This document shows, one piece after another, positions 27,748 to 36,368 of a DNA stretch of 64,000 nucleotides. Position 1 is the first letter of the stretch; each line of letters starts with the position of its first letter. This DNA is from JBFWUM01 sp050247255 (GTDB lineage Bacteria; Acidobacteriota; Vicinamibacteria; Vicinamibacterales; UBA2999): the NCBI GenBank assembly GCA_050247255.1, contig JBFWUM010000011.1, positions 1 through 64,000 of the forward strand, given 5' to 3'. The position numbers and the translations under genes are program-made. The notes under the pieces are model-generated. The model made no database searches. It was given only the letters and a program-made list of their open reading frames with translations, and was not told the DNA's origin.

Positions 27748-27769
27748 TGGCGAATATAACACGAATGTT

Positions 27770-27785
27770 TGTTCCACGTGGAACG
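27770..27785. promoter_or_regulatory. Second parS site, one mismatch
   Basis: TGTTCCACGTGGAACG; matches the parS form TGTTNCACGTGNAACA except for the last base. A further half-site GTGAAACG follows. Confidence 0.85.
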
Positions 27786-27792
27786 TGAAACG

Positions 27793-28458
27793 TCAGCTGG
27801 GCTGGTAGATGCTGAGCTCTGATTGAAGCTCGCTTGAGAGCGGATGGGAGCCGACTACGCGAAACGGCGCCTCGGGACCGATTCCGGCCTCGCCGGCGCG
27901 ACCAAACAGGAAGAGCGCGCCGGTGGGTCGAAGAAGTGTCCGCAGCGCCCTGGCAACCTCGGGATCGAGCCTTACCGCCCGTAGAGTGACCAGGTCGTAT
28001 GCGGCGTCCTGGCCGCGCAACTCCTCCACCCGCGAGGTCGCGACGTCGGCTCCCGCCAGGCCTACGGCACGAATCGCCTCCCGCAGGAACACCGCTTTCC
28101 TGACCCTCGATTCGACCATTCTGAGGCTGAGCCGCGGCACCGCCAGCGCCAGCGGGATGGCGGGAGATCCGCCGCCGCTGCCAACGTCCAGCATTGTTTC
28201 GGCATCCGCCTGGACATGGCGCGCAGCGACGAGCGGCTCGATCAGCAGCCGGTCGAACGTTTGGGGAGGGGGATCGTCAAGCGGAAGGGCCGTCAGGTTG
28301 ATCCGCTCGTTCCAGGTGGCCAGCAGCCGGAAGTAGATCTCCAGCCGGCGAGTCAGGTCCGGATCGAGGTCGATTCCGGCCGCATGGGCCCGATCGGCCA
28401 GGCGATCGGCGAATTCGCGGCTATTCAAACCGGGAGAGGTAGGCGCCGAGAACGGCAA
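27793..28458 (-). CDS. rsmG: 16S rRNA (guanine-N7) methyltransferase RsmG
   Basis: 221 aa if started at TTG 28458; a second TTG at 28428 would give 211. SAM-binding MLDVGSGGGSPAIPLALAVP and the region LVTLRAVR are conserved. Methylates G527 of 16S rRNA. The 5' end overlaps mnmG by up to 38 bp. No ATG start is available. Confidence 0.92.
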   Translation of the reverse strand: MPFSAPTSPGLNSREFADRLADRAHAAGIDLDPDLTRRLEIYFRLLATWNERINLTALPLDDPPPQTFDRLLIEPLVAARHVQADAETMLDVGSGGGSPAIPLALAVPRLSLRMVESRVRKAVFLREAIRAVGLAGADVATSRVEELRGQDAAYDLVTLRAVRLDPEVARALRTLLRPTGALFLFGRAGEAGIGPEAPFRVVGSHPLSSELQSELSIYQPS

Positions 28459-30265
28459 CGGCGGCCGGAGTAACGCCCGGAATGCGGGACGCCTGGCCGA
28501 GCGTTTCCGGCTGGACCTGGGTCAGTCGCTGGACAACCTCCCGGGACAGGCCCGGGACCCTCCCGAAGGGGAAGGCGCCTGGAATGCGCCGCCGCTCCTC
28601 GCGGCGGACCCGGTCGGCCCGGGAAGCCTCCTGTTTCAGGTATCCCTCGTACTTCACGGCGGTTTCAACGCTTGCGACGTCGAGTTCCCGCGTCTCCGGC
28701 GCCACCGACAGCGGGATGTCGTGCGCCGCCGCCAGACGCTCCAGTCGCACTCCGGGCTGACGCAGATGTTGCGCGGCCGCCGTCGTGTCGCCCGTCGGCG
28801 TCTTCACACGGAAGCTCCCCAGCAACACGCGATTGCGCTCGAAACGGGAGCGGCGCTCCTCGAACCGGCCCCATCGCTCATCATCCACGAGTCCGGCGCG
28901 CCGGCCCACGGGCGTCAGCCGAAGGTCAGCGTTGTCGATCCGGAGCAGGAGGCGATGCTCAGCGCGCGACGTGAACATGCGGTACGGCTCGAGACAGCCT
29001 TTCGTGACCAGATCGTCGATCAGAATGCCGATGTAAGCTTCGTCGCGGCCCAAGGTCAAGGGCTGGCGACCCGAGGCTGTATTTGAGGCATTAATTCCTG
29101 CAGCTATACCCTGGGCAGCCGCCTCTTCGTACCCCGACGTGCCGTTGATCTGTCCAGCGAAGTACAGACCCGCCACCCGATGCGTTTCGAGCGTGGACCG
29201 GAGCTCTGTGGGCTGGACGAAGTCGTACTCGACCGCATAGCCCGGCCGCAGCATCACGGCTTCCTCCAGACCGGGGAGCGCGTGGACCAACTCTTCCTGC
29301 ACCTCGCGCGGCAGCGACATCGAAAACCCGTTCACGTAGATCTCGTCGACGTCGACGCCCTCGGGCTCAAGGTAGACCTGATGCCGCTCGCGATCGGGGA
29401 ACCGCATGATCTTGTCCTCGAGCGACGGACAGTACCGCGGACCGATGCCCTGAATCTGCCCGTTGTAGAGCGGGCTGAGCGAGATGCTTCGATGCACCAG
29501 GTCGCGAACGCGATCGTTGGTATGCAGCAGCCAGCAGCGAACGCTGTTGCGAAGCGGATCCCTCGTCTCAAACGAGAACGGAACCGGCTGCTCGTCACCG
29601 TCCTCTTCCACCCACGCACCCGCAGCAACGTGACGATCGAAGTCGATGCTGCGCCGATCGAGCCGCGGGGGTGTGCCCGTCTTCAAGCGCCCCCAGGCGA
29701 ACCCGCACGCCTTGATCGACTCGGCCAGCTCGCGCGATGGCGGCTCGCCGTGACGTCCCGCGGACCGCTGGTCGGGTCCGACGTGGATCAACCCATTGAG
29801 GAACGTTCCGGTCGTGATGACCAGCGCGCGGCACGCGTAGGCATCGCCGTCTTCCATGGCCAGCCCCACGACGCGACCGTGCTCGATCAGAATGCGCCCC
29901 GCCTTCCCGAGGAGCCAGGTGATGTTCGGCTCACGCGAGAGGGCAGCCTCAACCCACGCGCCGTAGCGCCGCTTGTCTGCCTGCGCCCGTGGCGACCAGA
30001 CCGCGGGGCCGCGCGAACGGTTGAGCAGCTTGAACTGGATGCCGGTGGCGTCGATCGCGCGCCCCATGAGACCGCCGAGCGCGTCGATCTCCCGAACCAG
30101 GTGCCCCTTCGCCGTGCCGCCAACCGCCGGGTTGCACGGCATGTGCGCCACCGTGTCGCGCGACAGCGTGCAGAGCCCGACGCTGCTGCCCAGGCGCGCC
30201 GCCGCGTACGCAGCCTCCACCCCAGCGTGCCCGGCGCCGACGACGATGACGTCAAAAGACTGCAT
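28421..30265 (-). CDS. mnmG: tRNA uridine-5-carboxymethylaminomethyl synthesis FAD enzyme MnmG
   Basis: 614 aa from ATG 30265 (MQSFDVIVVGAGHAGVEAAYA). FAD-binding GAGHAGVEA, MPCNPAVGGTAKGHLVREIDALGG, RYCPSLEDKI, QINGTSGYEEAAAQG and the C-terminal helical domain. With MnmE it modifies U34 of tRNAs. Gene order mnmE-mnmG-rsmG-parA-parB is the classic origin cluster. Confidence 0.97.
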   Translation of the reverse strand: MQSFDVIVVGAGHAGVEAAYAAARLGSSVGLCTLSRDTVAHMPCNPAVGGTAKGHLVREIDALGGLMGRAIDATGIQFKLLNRSRGPAVWSPRAQADKRRYGAWVEAALSREPNITWLLGKAGRILIEHGRVVGLAMEDGDAYACRALVITTGTFLNGLIHVGPDQRSAGRHGEPPSRELAESIKACGFAWGRLKTGTPPRLDRRSIDFDRHVAAGAWVEEDGDEQPVPFSFETRDPLRNSVRCWLLHTNDRVRDLVHRSISLSPLYNGQIQGIGPRYCPSLEDKIMRFPDRERHQVYLEPEGVDVDEIYVNGFSMSLPREVQEELVHALPGLEEAVMLRPGYAVEYDFVQPTELRSTLETHRVAGLYFAGQINGTSGYEEAAAQGIAAGINASNTASGRQPLTLGRDEAYIGILIDDLVTKGCLEPYRMFTSRAEHRLLLRIDNADLRLTPVGRRAGLVDDERWGRFEERRSRFERNRVLLGSFRVKTPTGDTTAAAQHLRQPGVRLERLAAAHDIPLSVAPETRELDVASVETAVKYEGYLKQEASRADRVRREERRRIPGAFPFGRVPGLSREVVQRLTQVQPETLGQASRIPGVTPAAVAVLGAYLSRFE

Positions 30266-30326
30266 CAGAGAACCGAACCTGAACACGAACCGAGAAGCGA
30301 GAACAGGGAAGCGCGAACGACAGGTT

Positions 30327-31688
30327 TCACTTCCCTATACAGAACCGCTCGAAGATGTGTTGCAGCACGTCCTCGGGGGTGCGCACGCCAACGACCTCGT
30401 CAAGCTTCGCACGGGCGGCCTGCAGGTCGGTGAGCAGGAATTCCTCCGGCGTGTCACCTGCACGCGCCGCGGCACTTGCCGTCGCCAGATGCCCGCGCGC
30501 ATCGGCCAGCAGGTGGATGTGGCGCGCGTTCGTAACCACCGCGGTGTCGCGCAGCGGCTCGTCCCCTGTGAGCGCGCTCGCGAGCGCCTCGCGCAGCTCG
30601 TCAAGGCCCGCTCCGGTTCTCGCTGAGACCTCAACGGGTCGCCTGAAGCCGGCCCCCACACCGGTCCCCGGCAAGTCAGCCTTGTTTGCCACCACAACAC
30701 GGCGCCTGCCGGACGTCGCCTCGAGCAGCTGCTCGTCCTCCGCCGTCAGATCTTCGCTGCCGTCCAGAACCACGATTGTGAGCGCCGCGACGCCGCGCGC
30801 CTGCTCGCCGCGCGCGACCCCTTCGCGCTCGACGATGTCGTCGGTTTCGCGCCAGCCAGCGGTGTCGACCAGCATCACCGGAATGCCGCCGACGTCCACG
30901 ACCTCGGTCACCAGGTCTCGCGTCGTCCCGGGCACGGCCGTCACGATGGCGCGCTCGGCGCCAGCCAGCGCATTGAACAGCGACGACTTGCCGACGTTGG
31001 GCCGTCCCGCCAGCACCACGGTGGCCCCCTCGCGAATCATGCGGCCGCACCCGGCATCCGCAAGCAGCCGATCGAACTCCTCGATCAGTCGGTCCAGCGC
31101 GTCGGCGGTTTCTGTGGCGCCAACGAAGTGATAGCCCTCATCCGGAAAATCGAGCGAGGCCTCGAGCCTGGCAATGAGGTCGAACAACACCGCGTCGATC
31201 TCTGTAATGCGCCGCGTCAGCGTCCCCTCGAGTTGATCGAAGGCGACACGCGCCTGCAGCGGCGTCGCCGCAGCGATCAGGTCGGCAACGGCTTCGGCCT
31301 GGATGAGGTCGCGCTTGCCGTTGAGAAACGCGCGCAGCGTGAACTCGCCTGGACGCGCCAGCCGAGCGCCGGCCTCCATCGCCGCGCGAACGATCCCCTG
31401 CAGCACCACGGGGGCGCCGTGCGCGCTAATCTCGACGACATCCTGGCCGGTGTAGGAGGCGGGCGCCTCGAAGAGCGTGACCACAACTTGGTCTAGCGGT
31501 CCGAGGGTCGAGGGGTCCGAGGGTCCGACTTTGGTGAACGTGGCGCGGCGGGGTTCGAATCGCGCCTTGTGGGTGGTGAGCTGCTGGGCGATCGGGTGGG
31601 CGCTGGGGCCGCTGATGCGCACCACACCGATTCCGCCGCGCCCGGGCGGCGTGGCAATAGCGACGATGGTGTCGTCGGTAGTAAACAT
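30327..31688 (-). CDS. mnmE: tRNA modification GTPase MnmE
   Basis: 453 aa from ATG 31688 (MFTTDDTIVAIATPPGRGG). Formyl-THF-binding N-terminus, G1 GRPNVGKSSLFNAL, G3 DTAGWRETDD, G4 NKAD, and the C-terminal FCIGK with the essential Cys. An upstream in-frame extension is repeat DNA. The loop GPSDPSTLGPLD before QVVVTLF is encoded by a GGTCCGAGGG tract and is not family-like. Confidence 0.96.
   Translation of the reverse strand: MFTTDDTIVAIATPPGRGGIGVVRISGPSAHPIAQQLTTHKARFEPRRATFTKVGPSDPSTLGPLDQVVVTLFEAPASYTGQDVVEISAHGAPVVLQGIVRAAMEAGARLARPGEFTLRAFLNGKRDLIQAEAVADLIAAATPLQARVAFDQLEGTLTRRITEIDAVLFDLIARLEASLDFPDEGYHFVGATETADALDRLIEEFDRLLADAGCGRMIREGATVVLAGRPNVGKSSLFNALAGAERAIVTAVPGTTRDLVTEVVDVGGIPVMLVDTAGWRETDDIVEREGVARGEQARGVAALTIVVLDGSEDLTAEDEQLLEATSGRRRVVVANKADLPGTGVGAGFRRPVEVSARTGAGLDELREALASALTGDEPLRDTAVVTNARHIHLLADARGHLATASAAARAGDTPEEFLLTDLQAARAKLDEVVGVRTPEDVLQHIFERFCIGK
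31497..31530. repeat. GGTCCGAGGG low-complexity tract in frame in mnmE
   Basis: Repeats GGTCCGAGGGTCGAGGGGTC and GGTCCGA; encodes a Ser/Pro/Thr/Leu loop in the N-terminal domain of MnmE. Confidence 0.65.
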
Positions 31689-31690
31689 CC

Positions 31691-31767
31691 GATGGTCGGT
31701 GGTCGGTGGTCGGTGGTCGCGAGGTCCCGGAGGCCCCCGACGAACGACCATCGACCATCGACCACCT
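31691..31767. repeat. GGTCGGTGGTCG inverted-repeat element between khpB and mnmE
   Basis: Left arm of GGTCGGTGGTCGGTGGTCGG repeats (31691-31719), right arm GACCATCGACCATCGACCAC (31746-31765). The right arm contacts the khpB stop codon. Confidence 0.8.
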
Positions 31768-32218
31768 ATTTCTTCGAAATGATCACCGTCTTCATGAACG
31801 CGTCGCCGATGCTCTCCGACGTCACCGCCGGATCCTCGGAGATGGCCAGGTGGACGATGCGGCGCTCGTACGGGTTGAGCGGGCCCATCTCCTGCGGGAT
31901 GCCGTCGCGCTTCGCCTTCTCGGCGATGAACCGGGCCATCTGCTTCAGCTCGGCGTCCTTGTCGCGGCGGAAGCCGTTGCAGTCGATGACGATCCGGTTG
32001 TCCTCGCCCAGCTGACGCCGGAACGCGGTGGCGACGATGTGCTGCAGCGCCTGCAGCCCCTCGCCGGACCGCCGCACCAGGATGCCGCCGTCCTCGCCCT
32101 CGAGGTTGATGTGCGTCCCCTCGGGCCCTTCCTGCACGGTGGCTGACAGGTTCGCGCCCATCGCCTTGACGACGTTCTCGACGAACCCGGTGATGTCGTT
32201 GATCAGCGTTTGATTCAT
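31766..32218 (-). CDS. khpB: RNA-binding protein KhpB/Jag (KH and R3H domains)
   Basis: 150 aa from ATG 32218 (MNQTLINDITGFVENVVKAMG). KH-II region GGILVRRSGEGLQALQHIVATAF and R3H motif NPYERRIVHLAI. No Jag_N domain, as in many short versions. Binds RNA and affects cell division and envelope growth in other bacteria. Lies between yidC and mnmE as usual. Confidence 0.92.
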   Translation of the reverse strand: MNQTLINDITGFVENVVKAMGANLSATVQEGPEGTHINLEGEDGGILVRRSGEGLQALQHIVATAFRRQLGEDNRIVIDCNGFRRDKDAELKQMARFIAEKAKRDGIPQEMGPLNPYERRIVHLAISEDPAVTSESIGDAFMKTVIISKK

Positions 32219-32220
32219 GT

Positions 32221-32308
32221 CACAAAAGATCACAGGAGAAACGGAGAAACGGAGTATTCATCTTTTCTCCGTTCCTTCGTTGCTCCTGTGTGCCCTTTCC
32301 GTGTCTCA
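32221..32308. repeat. GATCACAGGAG inverted-repeat element after yidC
   Basis: Left arm GATCACAGGAGAAACGGAGA, right arm CTCCGTTCCTTCGTTGCTCC then TGTGTGCCCTTTCCGTGTCT. The minus-strand yidC stop is the TGA of TGAGACACGGA, as for the NusG-like gene. Confidence 0.82.
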
Positions 32309-34036
32309 CTTCTTCTCGGCGCCGGTCGACTTGCCGGCCCCTACGCTCTTCACGCGGCGCTCGGCGGGCGGGCGCGGCGGCGGCGGAACCGCCGGCCCAA
32401 CCAGGCGGTTGGTCAGGTACTGCTGCCCGATCGTCCAGAGGTTGCTCGTGAAGTAATAGATGTTCAGCCCGCTCGGGAACCAGAGGAACATGCCGGTGAA
32501 GACGACCGGCATGATCATCATCACCTTCTGCTGGTTCGGGTCGGCGGTCGTCGGCGTCACCCTGGCCTGCCAGAACATCGACGCCCCCATCAGCAGCGGC
32601 GTCACGAAGTACGGGTCTGGACGCGACAAGTCGTGGATCCAGCCGATGAACGGCGCGCCGCGCAGCTCGATGGCCACCGACAGCAGCGAGTAGAAGGCGA
32701 TCAGCACCGGCATGGTCAGCAGGATCGGCACGCAGCCGGCCGCCGGGTTGACGCCCTTCTCGCGATAGAGGTTCATCACCTCCGTGTTCATCTTCTGCCG
32801 CGCCGGGTCGGTCACCTTCAGGTCCTTGTAGCGGTCCTGGATGGCCTTCATCTGCGGCTGCAGCAGCTGCATCTTCCGCATCGACACCACGCTCTTGTGG
32901 CGCAGCGGGAAGAGCACGACGTTGATCAGGATCGTCAGGATGATGATCGACCAGCCGTAGTTGCCGACGTAGCCGTGCACCCAGTTGAGCGCGTTCAGCA
33001 GCGGCCGCACGAGCCAGGCGAAGATGCCGAAGTAGATGGCCTTCACCATCTCGATGTCGATAGCGCGCAGCAGGTCGTCCTTCTTCGGGCCGATGAAGAA
33101 GCGCACGCCATCCGGCGCGCTGGCGAACTGCAGCGACTGCGTCATGTAGCGGCGCTGCGTGTCGTCCGCGCCCGGCACGACCACGGGGCGGAACTCCGCG
33201 CGCACCTGCCCCGGATCGATCGCCGCCGCCAGGAAGTAGTGATCGTCGATGCCGATGAAGCGGTAGCTCGCCTCCTGCACCGGCTGCTCCGTCACATCGT
33301 CCGGCTTCAGGCGCGTCACGTCGCCGGCGACGTTGACGATGGCCTGTGGCGGCTGGACGTAGTTGCCGGTGAAGATGCTGCCGCCGCCAGAGGTCGCGCC
33401 AGCGTCGCTCAGCCCGGGACCCCAGAGCACCGTCGGATTGAACGGCTGTTCGCCGCGGACGACGCTGGCACTGAAGGCGACGATGTAGTTCGCCGGGTCC
33501 AGGCGGAACTCCTTGCGCACGTTCACGCCCGAGGCGTCCTGGAACTCGAACACCGCGATGCGCGGCTCGGGCTGCGTCACCCGATACAGCGCGGAGTTGA
33601 TGCGCTCGGTCAACGCGGCATCGTCGACCTGGAGGGTGAACGGCGTGGGCTGGTTCGGCGGCCCGCCGGCGGGCACGAGGTCGACCGGCTGACCCGCATC
33701 GTCCAGATAGTTCTTGAGGCGCCAGTGCAGCACGCGCGCGCCGCGGTTGGTCAAGACAGCCTGCACGGCGTCGGTCTCGACGATGACCTCGCGTGCAGAC
33801 GTCTCGCCAACCAGGGTGTCGACGATCGGCTGCGGAGCGATCGCGGCGGGCTCAGCCGGCTGGGCGGCAGGCGCCGGCGTTGGAGCCGCCCCTGCCGGCG
33901 CGGCTGCCTGCGCCTGCCCCTGCTCCTGCGTTGCGGGAGTCTCCGCTGGCGGCTGCGGCGCGGGCACGAAAAACACCTGGTAGCCATAGAGCACCAGGAA
34001 GGCAAGACCGACGGCGAGGAGCGTGCGGCGTTCCAT
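32306..34036 (-). CDS. yidC: Membrane protein insertase YidC
   Basis: 576 aa from ATG 34036 (GTG 34039 adds one residue). N-terminal anchor MERRTLLAVGLAFLVLYGYQVFF, a Pro/Ala/Gln-rich linker, the periplasmic beta-domain (VIVETDAVQAVLTNRGARVLHWRL), then the conserved insertase core from YGWSIIILTILINVVLFPLRHKS to PSGLNIYYFTSNLWTIGQQY. Gram-negative type. Start overlaps the yidD stop (ATGA). Confidence 0.96.
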   Translation of the reverse strand: MERRTLLAVGLAFLVLYGYQVFFVPAPQPPAETPATQEQGQAQAAAPAGAAPTPAPAAQPAEPAAIAPQPIVDTLVGETSAREVIVETDAVQAVLTNRGARVLHWRLKNYLDDAGQPVDLVPAGGPPNQPTPFTLQVDDAALTERINSALYRVTQPEPRIAVFEFQDASGVNVRKEFRLDPANYIVAFSASVVRGEQPFNPTVLWGPGLSDAGATSGGGSIFTGNYVQPPQAIVNVAGDVTRLKPDDVTEQPVQEASYRFIGIDDHYFLAAAIDPGQVRAEFRPVVVPGADDTQRRYMTQSLQFASAPDGVRFFIGPKKDDLLRAIDIEMVKAIYFGIFAWLVRPLLNALNWVHGYVGNYGWSIIILTILINVVLFPLRHKSVVSMRKMQLLQPQMKAIQDRYKDLKVTDPARQKMNTEVMNLYREKGVNPAAGCVPILLTMPVLIAFYSLLSVAIELRGAPFIGWIHDLSRPDPYFVTPLLMGASMFWQARVTPTTADPNQQKVMMIMPVVFTGMFLWFPSGLNIYYFTSNLWTIGQQYLTNRLVGPAVPPPPRPPAERRVKSVGAGKSTGAEKK

Positions 34037-34296
34037 CACGGAACTGGATCGAGCCCGTGCCCGCCAAACGGCTGGCAGCGCGCCAGCCGGCGCAGTCCGA
34101 AGCCGACGCCCTTCAGGGCGCCGTGCCGTCGCACGGCCTCAGCCATGTAATCGGCACACGACGGGTGATACCGGCAGCAACCTGTAAACATTGGTGAAAT
34201 AAGGACCTTATACCCGCGGATTGCGCCGAGGACGAGCCGTGTGGCGGCGGTCGAGAGCAGCGTGGAAATCGGCTTCGAGACTGGCGAAGGGTGCAT
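34036..34296 (-). CDS. yidD: Membrane protein insertion efficiency factor YidD
   Basis: About 86 aa from ATG 34296; the start is uncertain, and a shorter form beginning near LLSTAATRL is equally likely. Core motif GYKVLISPMFTGCCRYHPSCADYMAEAVRRHG with the family Cys pattern, then GLRRLARCQPFGGHGLDPVP. Helps YidC-dependent insertion. Overlaps the 3' end of rnpA, as is common. Confidence 0.92.
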   Translation of the reverse strand: MHPSPVSKPISTLLSTAATRLVLGAIRGYKVLISPMFTGCCRYHPSCADYMAEAVRRHGALKGVGFGLRRLARCQPFGGHGLDPVP

Positions 34297-34570
34297 CCAG
34301 CATTTCCCGGCGCGGCACGACGATGATGTCGACGCCGGCGGCCACCTTGCGGCGCCTGAACAGCTCACGCGCCAGGCGTTTCACGCGATTACGTTCGACG
34401 GCCGACCCGAGTTTCCGGGTTGCCGACACCCCCAGGCGGGGGGCGGAGGTGCCATTGGGCACCACGAAGAGGGTCATGTACTTGCCGTGAATGCGGGCGC
34501 CTTCGTTGTAGGCGCGCTCGAACTCACGGCGGACACGGACCCGATCGGCAAGCCTAAAGGCTTGCTCCAA
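34208..34570 (-). CDS. rnpA: Ribonuclease P protein component
   Basis: 120 aa from a TTG start (LEQAFRLADRVRVRREFERAYNEG). The RNR motif is SAVERNRVKRLARELFRR, which binds RNase P RNA. Short C-terminal basic tail. Follows rpmH by 6 bp. Confidence 0.95.
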   Translation of the reverse strand: MEQAFRLADRVRVRREFERAYNEGARIHGKYMTLFVVPNGTSAPRLGVSATRKLGSAVERNRVKRLARELFRRRKVAAGVDIIVVPRREMLDAPFASLEADFHAALDRRHTARPRRNPRV

Positions 34571-34576
34571 CTGGAC

Positions 34577-34741
34577 TTATCCTTCGTCTGCGACCGTGAG
34601 CTTCTTGCGCCCCTTGGCGCGGCGGCGCTTGAGCACGATGCGGCCGTTCTTGGTGGACATCCGCACGCGGAAGCCGTGCGTCTTCGCCCGGCGGCGGGTG
34701 TTGGGTTGAAATGTGCGCTTGCCCTTCTTCGAACGTGCCAT
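34577..34741 (-). CDS. rpmH: 50S ribosomal protein L34
   Basis: 54 aa: TFQPNTRRRAKTHGFRVRM near the start, GRIVLKRRRAKGRKKLTV near the end; slightly longer than the usual 44-46. ATG at 34741 with GAGG upstream. First gene of the rpmH-rnpA-yidD-yidC group. Confidence 0.97.
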   Translation of the reverse strand: MARSKKGKRTFQPNTRRRAKTHGFRVRMSTKNGRIVLKRRRAKGRKKLTVADEG

Positions 34742-34795
34742 GAATCCCTCAGAATGCCGCGCATGACGAGGCGCGGCCTACAAGTCGAACTAGCA

Positions 34796-34825
34796 ATACT
34801 AGTCGGCGGCTGAGAGGAGTGTCAA
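34796..34825 (-). promoter_or_regulatory. sigma70-type promoter for rpmH-rnpA operon
   Basis: TTGACA (34825-34820), 18-bp spacer, TAGTAT (34801-34796), about 55 bp upstream of the rpmH ATG. Confidence 0.8.
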
Positions 34826-34836
34826 TTAAGCGGATG

Positions 34837-34873
34837 GTGGATGGTAGGGGGCTCGTCATGGCCCACCACCCAC
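34837..34873. repeat. GGTGG-type inverted repeat upstream of dnaA
   Basis: GGTGGATGGTAGGGGG faces CCCACCACCCACC; related in style to the GGTCGGTGG family. Confidence 0.5.
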
Positions 34874-34948
34874 CAACCGACGTTGTGTTAGAGTCGCGAT
34901 CTTCCGGCCAGGGGTGGTCCCAACCCGCCGTTTGGTTCGTTCCCCAAG

Positions 34949-34980
34949 ATTTCCACACCTGTGGAAAACAGTGTGGAAAA
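34949..34980. promoter_or_regulatory. DnaA-box cluster upstream of dnaA
   Basis: ATTTCCACA (34949-34957) and two TGTGGAAAA (34960-34968, 34972-34980), the latter reverse complements of TTTTCCACA. Three near-consensus boxes in 32 bp, likely part of the origin or dnaA autoregulation. The remainder of 34742-35024 has the rpmH promoter and no gene. Confidence 0.7.
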
Positions 34981-35024
34981 CGGGAGTTTCGCCGTTTAGC
35001 CGTGGTTTTTCTGGCCTGAATTGC

Positions 35025-36368
35025 ATGGATGCGAGCATCTGGGATCAGATCCTCACCCGGATCGAAACCAAGGTTAACCGGCACAGCTTCTACACCTGGT
35101 TCAAGCCCACCTCGTTCGTCGCCGACGGCGGTTCGTCGATAACCGTCCGGGTGCCGAACGCGCTGTTCAAGGACTGGCTCACCAAGCACTACTCCGTCGT
35201 CCTGACCGAGGCCCTGGCCGAGGTGCGGCGCCCGGATGCCACGCTCCTGTTCGTCGCCGACGGGACGCCGGTGGCCGAGGACGCCGCCAAGCCGCAGCCC
35301 GAGCCACAGGCGGAGGACGCGCCCGCCGGCGAGGCCGATGCCGAGGTCGCCCCCGGCGGCCTGAACCCGCGCTACTCCTTCGACACGTTCATCGTCGGGC
35401 CGTCGAACCAGTTCGCGCACGCCGCCTGCCGCGCCGTCGCCGAGGCGCCGTCGCGCTCCTACAACCCGCTGTTCATCTACGGCGGTGTGGGTCTGGGCAA
35501 GACACACCTGATGCACGCGATTGGGCAGTACGTCCTCGAGCACGACCCGGGGTTGAAGCTCACCTACATCTCGTCAGAGCGATTCATGAACGAGATGATC
35601 AACGCGCTGCGCTACGACCGCATCCTCGATTTCCGCGAACGCTATCGCAGCGTCGACGTGCTGCTGGTCGACGACATCCAGTTCGTCTCGGGCAAGGAAG
35701 GCACGCAGACCGAGTTCTTCCACACCTTCAACGCGCTCTACGACGCGCAGAAGCAGATCGTCCTCAGCAGCGATCACCCGCCGCACGAAATTCCCAACCT
35801 CGAGGAGCGGCTGCGATCGCGCTTTGAATGGGGCTTGATCGCCGACATCCAGTCGCCGGACATCGAGACGAAGATCGCGATTCTCAAGCGAAAAGCCGAG
35901 GCCGAAGCCGTCCCGCTGCCCGACAACGTGGCGATGTACATGGCCGGCCGCGTCAAGTCGAACATCCGCGAGCTCGAGGGATCGCTGATCCGCCTGATCG
36001 CCTACGCGTCGCTCACCGGCCGCGAAATCTCGATGGACCTGGCGCAGGAGGTGCTGCGCAACGTCATCGACCAGGACAGCCGCGCCATCACCATCGAGTC
36101 GATCCAGAAGTTCATTGCGGATCACTTCGCGTTGAAGGTCGGCGACCTCAAGTCGAAGAACAACTCGAAGTCGGTGGCGATGCCGCGGCAGATCGCGATG
36201 TATCTGTGCAAGTCGCTGACGCACGCCTCGCTGCCTGAGATCGGGCGCAGCTTTGGCGGCAAGCATCACTCGACGGTGATCCACTCGATCAAGAAGGTCG
36301 ACGAGATGCGGAAGAGCGACGCGAATTTCAACAGCCAGATCGTCGTGTTTCTCGAATCAATCCGCTGA
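35025..36368 (+). CDS. dnaA: Chromosomal replication initiator DnaA
   Basis: 447 aa from ATG 35025 (MDASIWDQILTRIETKVNRHSFYTWFKPTSF). Domain II is Pro/Glu/Ala-rich. Walker A GGVGLGKTHLMHAIG, Walker B VDVLLVDDIQFV, and the DNA-binding domain IV signature GGKHHSTVIHSIKKVDEM with the basic loop KSKNNSKSVAMPRQIAMYLCK. The frame is open to 34914, but that stretch encodes the DnaA boxes. Confidence 0.97.
   Translation: MDASIWDQILTRIETKVNRHSFYTWFKPTSFVADGGSSITVRVPNALFKDWLTKHYSVVLTEALAEVRRPDATLLFVADGTPVAEDAAKPQPEPQAEDAPAGEADAEVAPGGLNPRYSFDTFIVGPSNQFAHAACRAVAEAPSRSYNPLFIYGGVGLGKTHLMHAIGQYVLEHDPGLKLTYISSERFMNEMINALRYDRILDFRERYRSVDVLLVDDIQFVSGKEGTQTEFFHTFNALYDAQKQIVLSSDHPPHEIPNLEERLRSRFEWGLIADIQSPDIETKIAILKRKAEAEAVPLPDNVAMYMAGRVKSNIRELEGSLIRLIAYASLTGREISMDLAQEVLRNVIDQDSRAITIESIQKFIADHFALKVGDLKSKNNSKSVAMPRQIAMYLCKSLTHASLPEIGRSFGGKHHSTVIHSIKKVDEMRKSDANFNSQIVVFLESIR

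Noticed and set aside
34914..35024. Upstream extension of dnaA
   Set aside because: Overlaps the DnaA boxes; family N-terminus begins at MDASIWDQIL.
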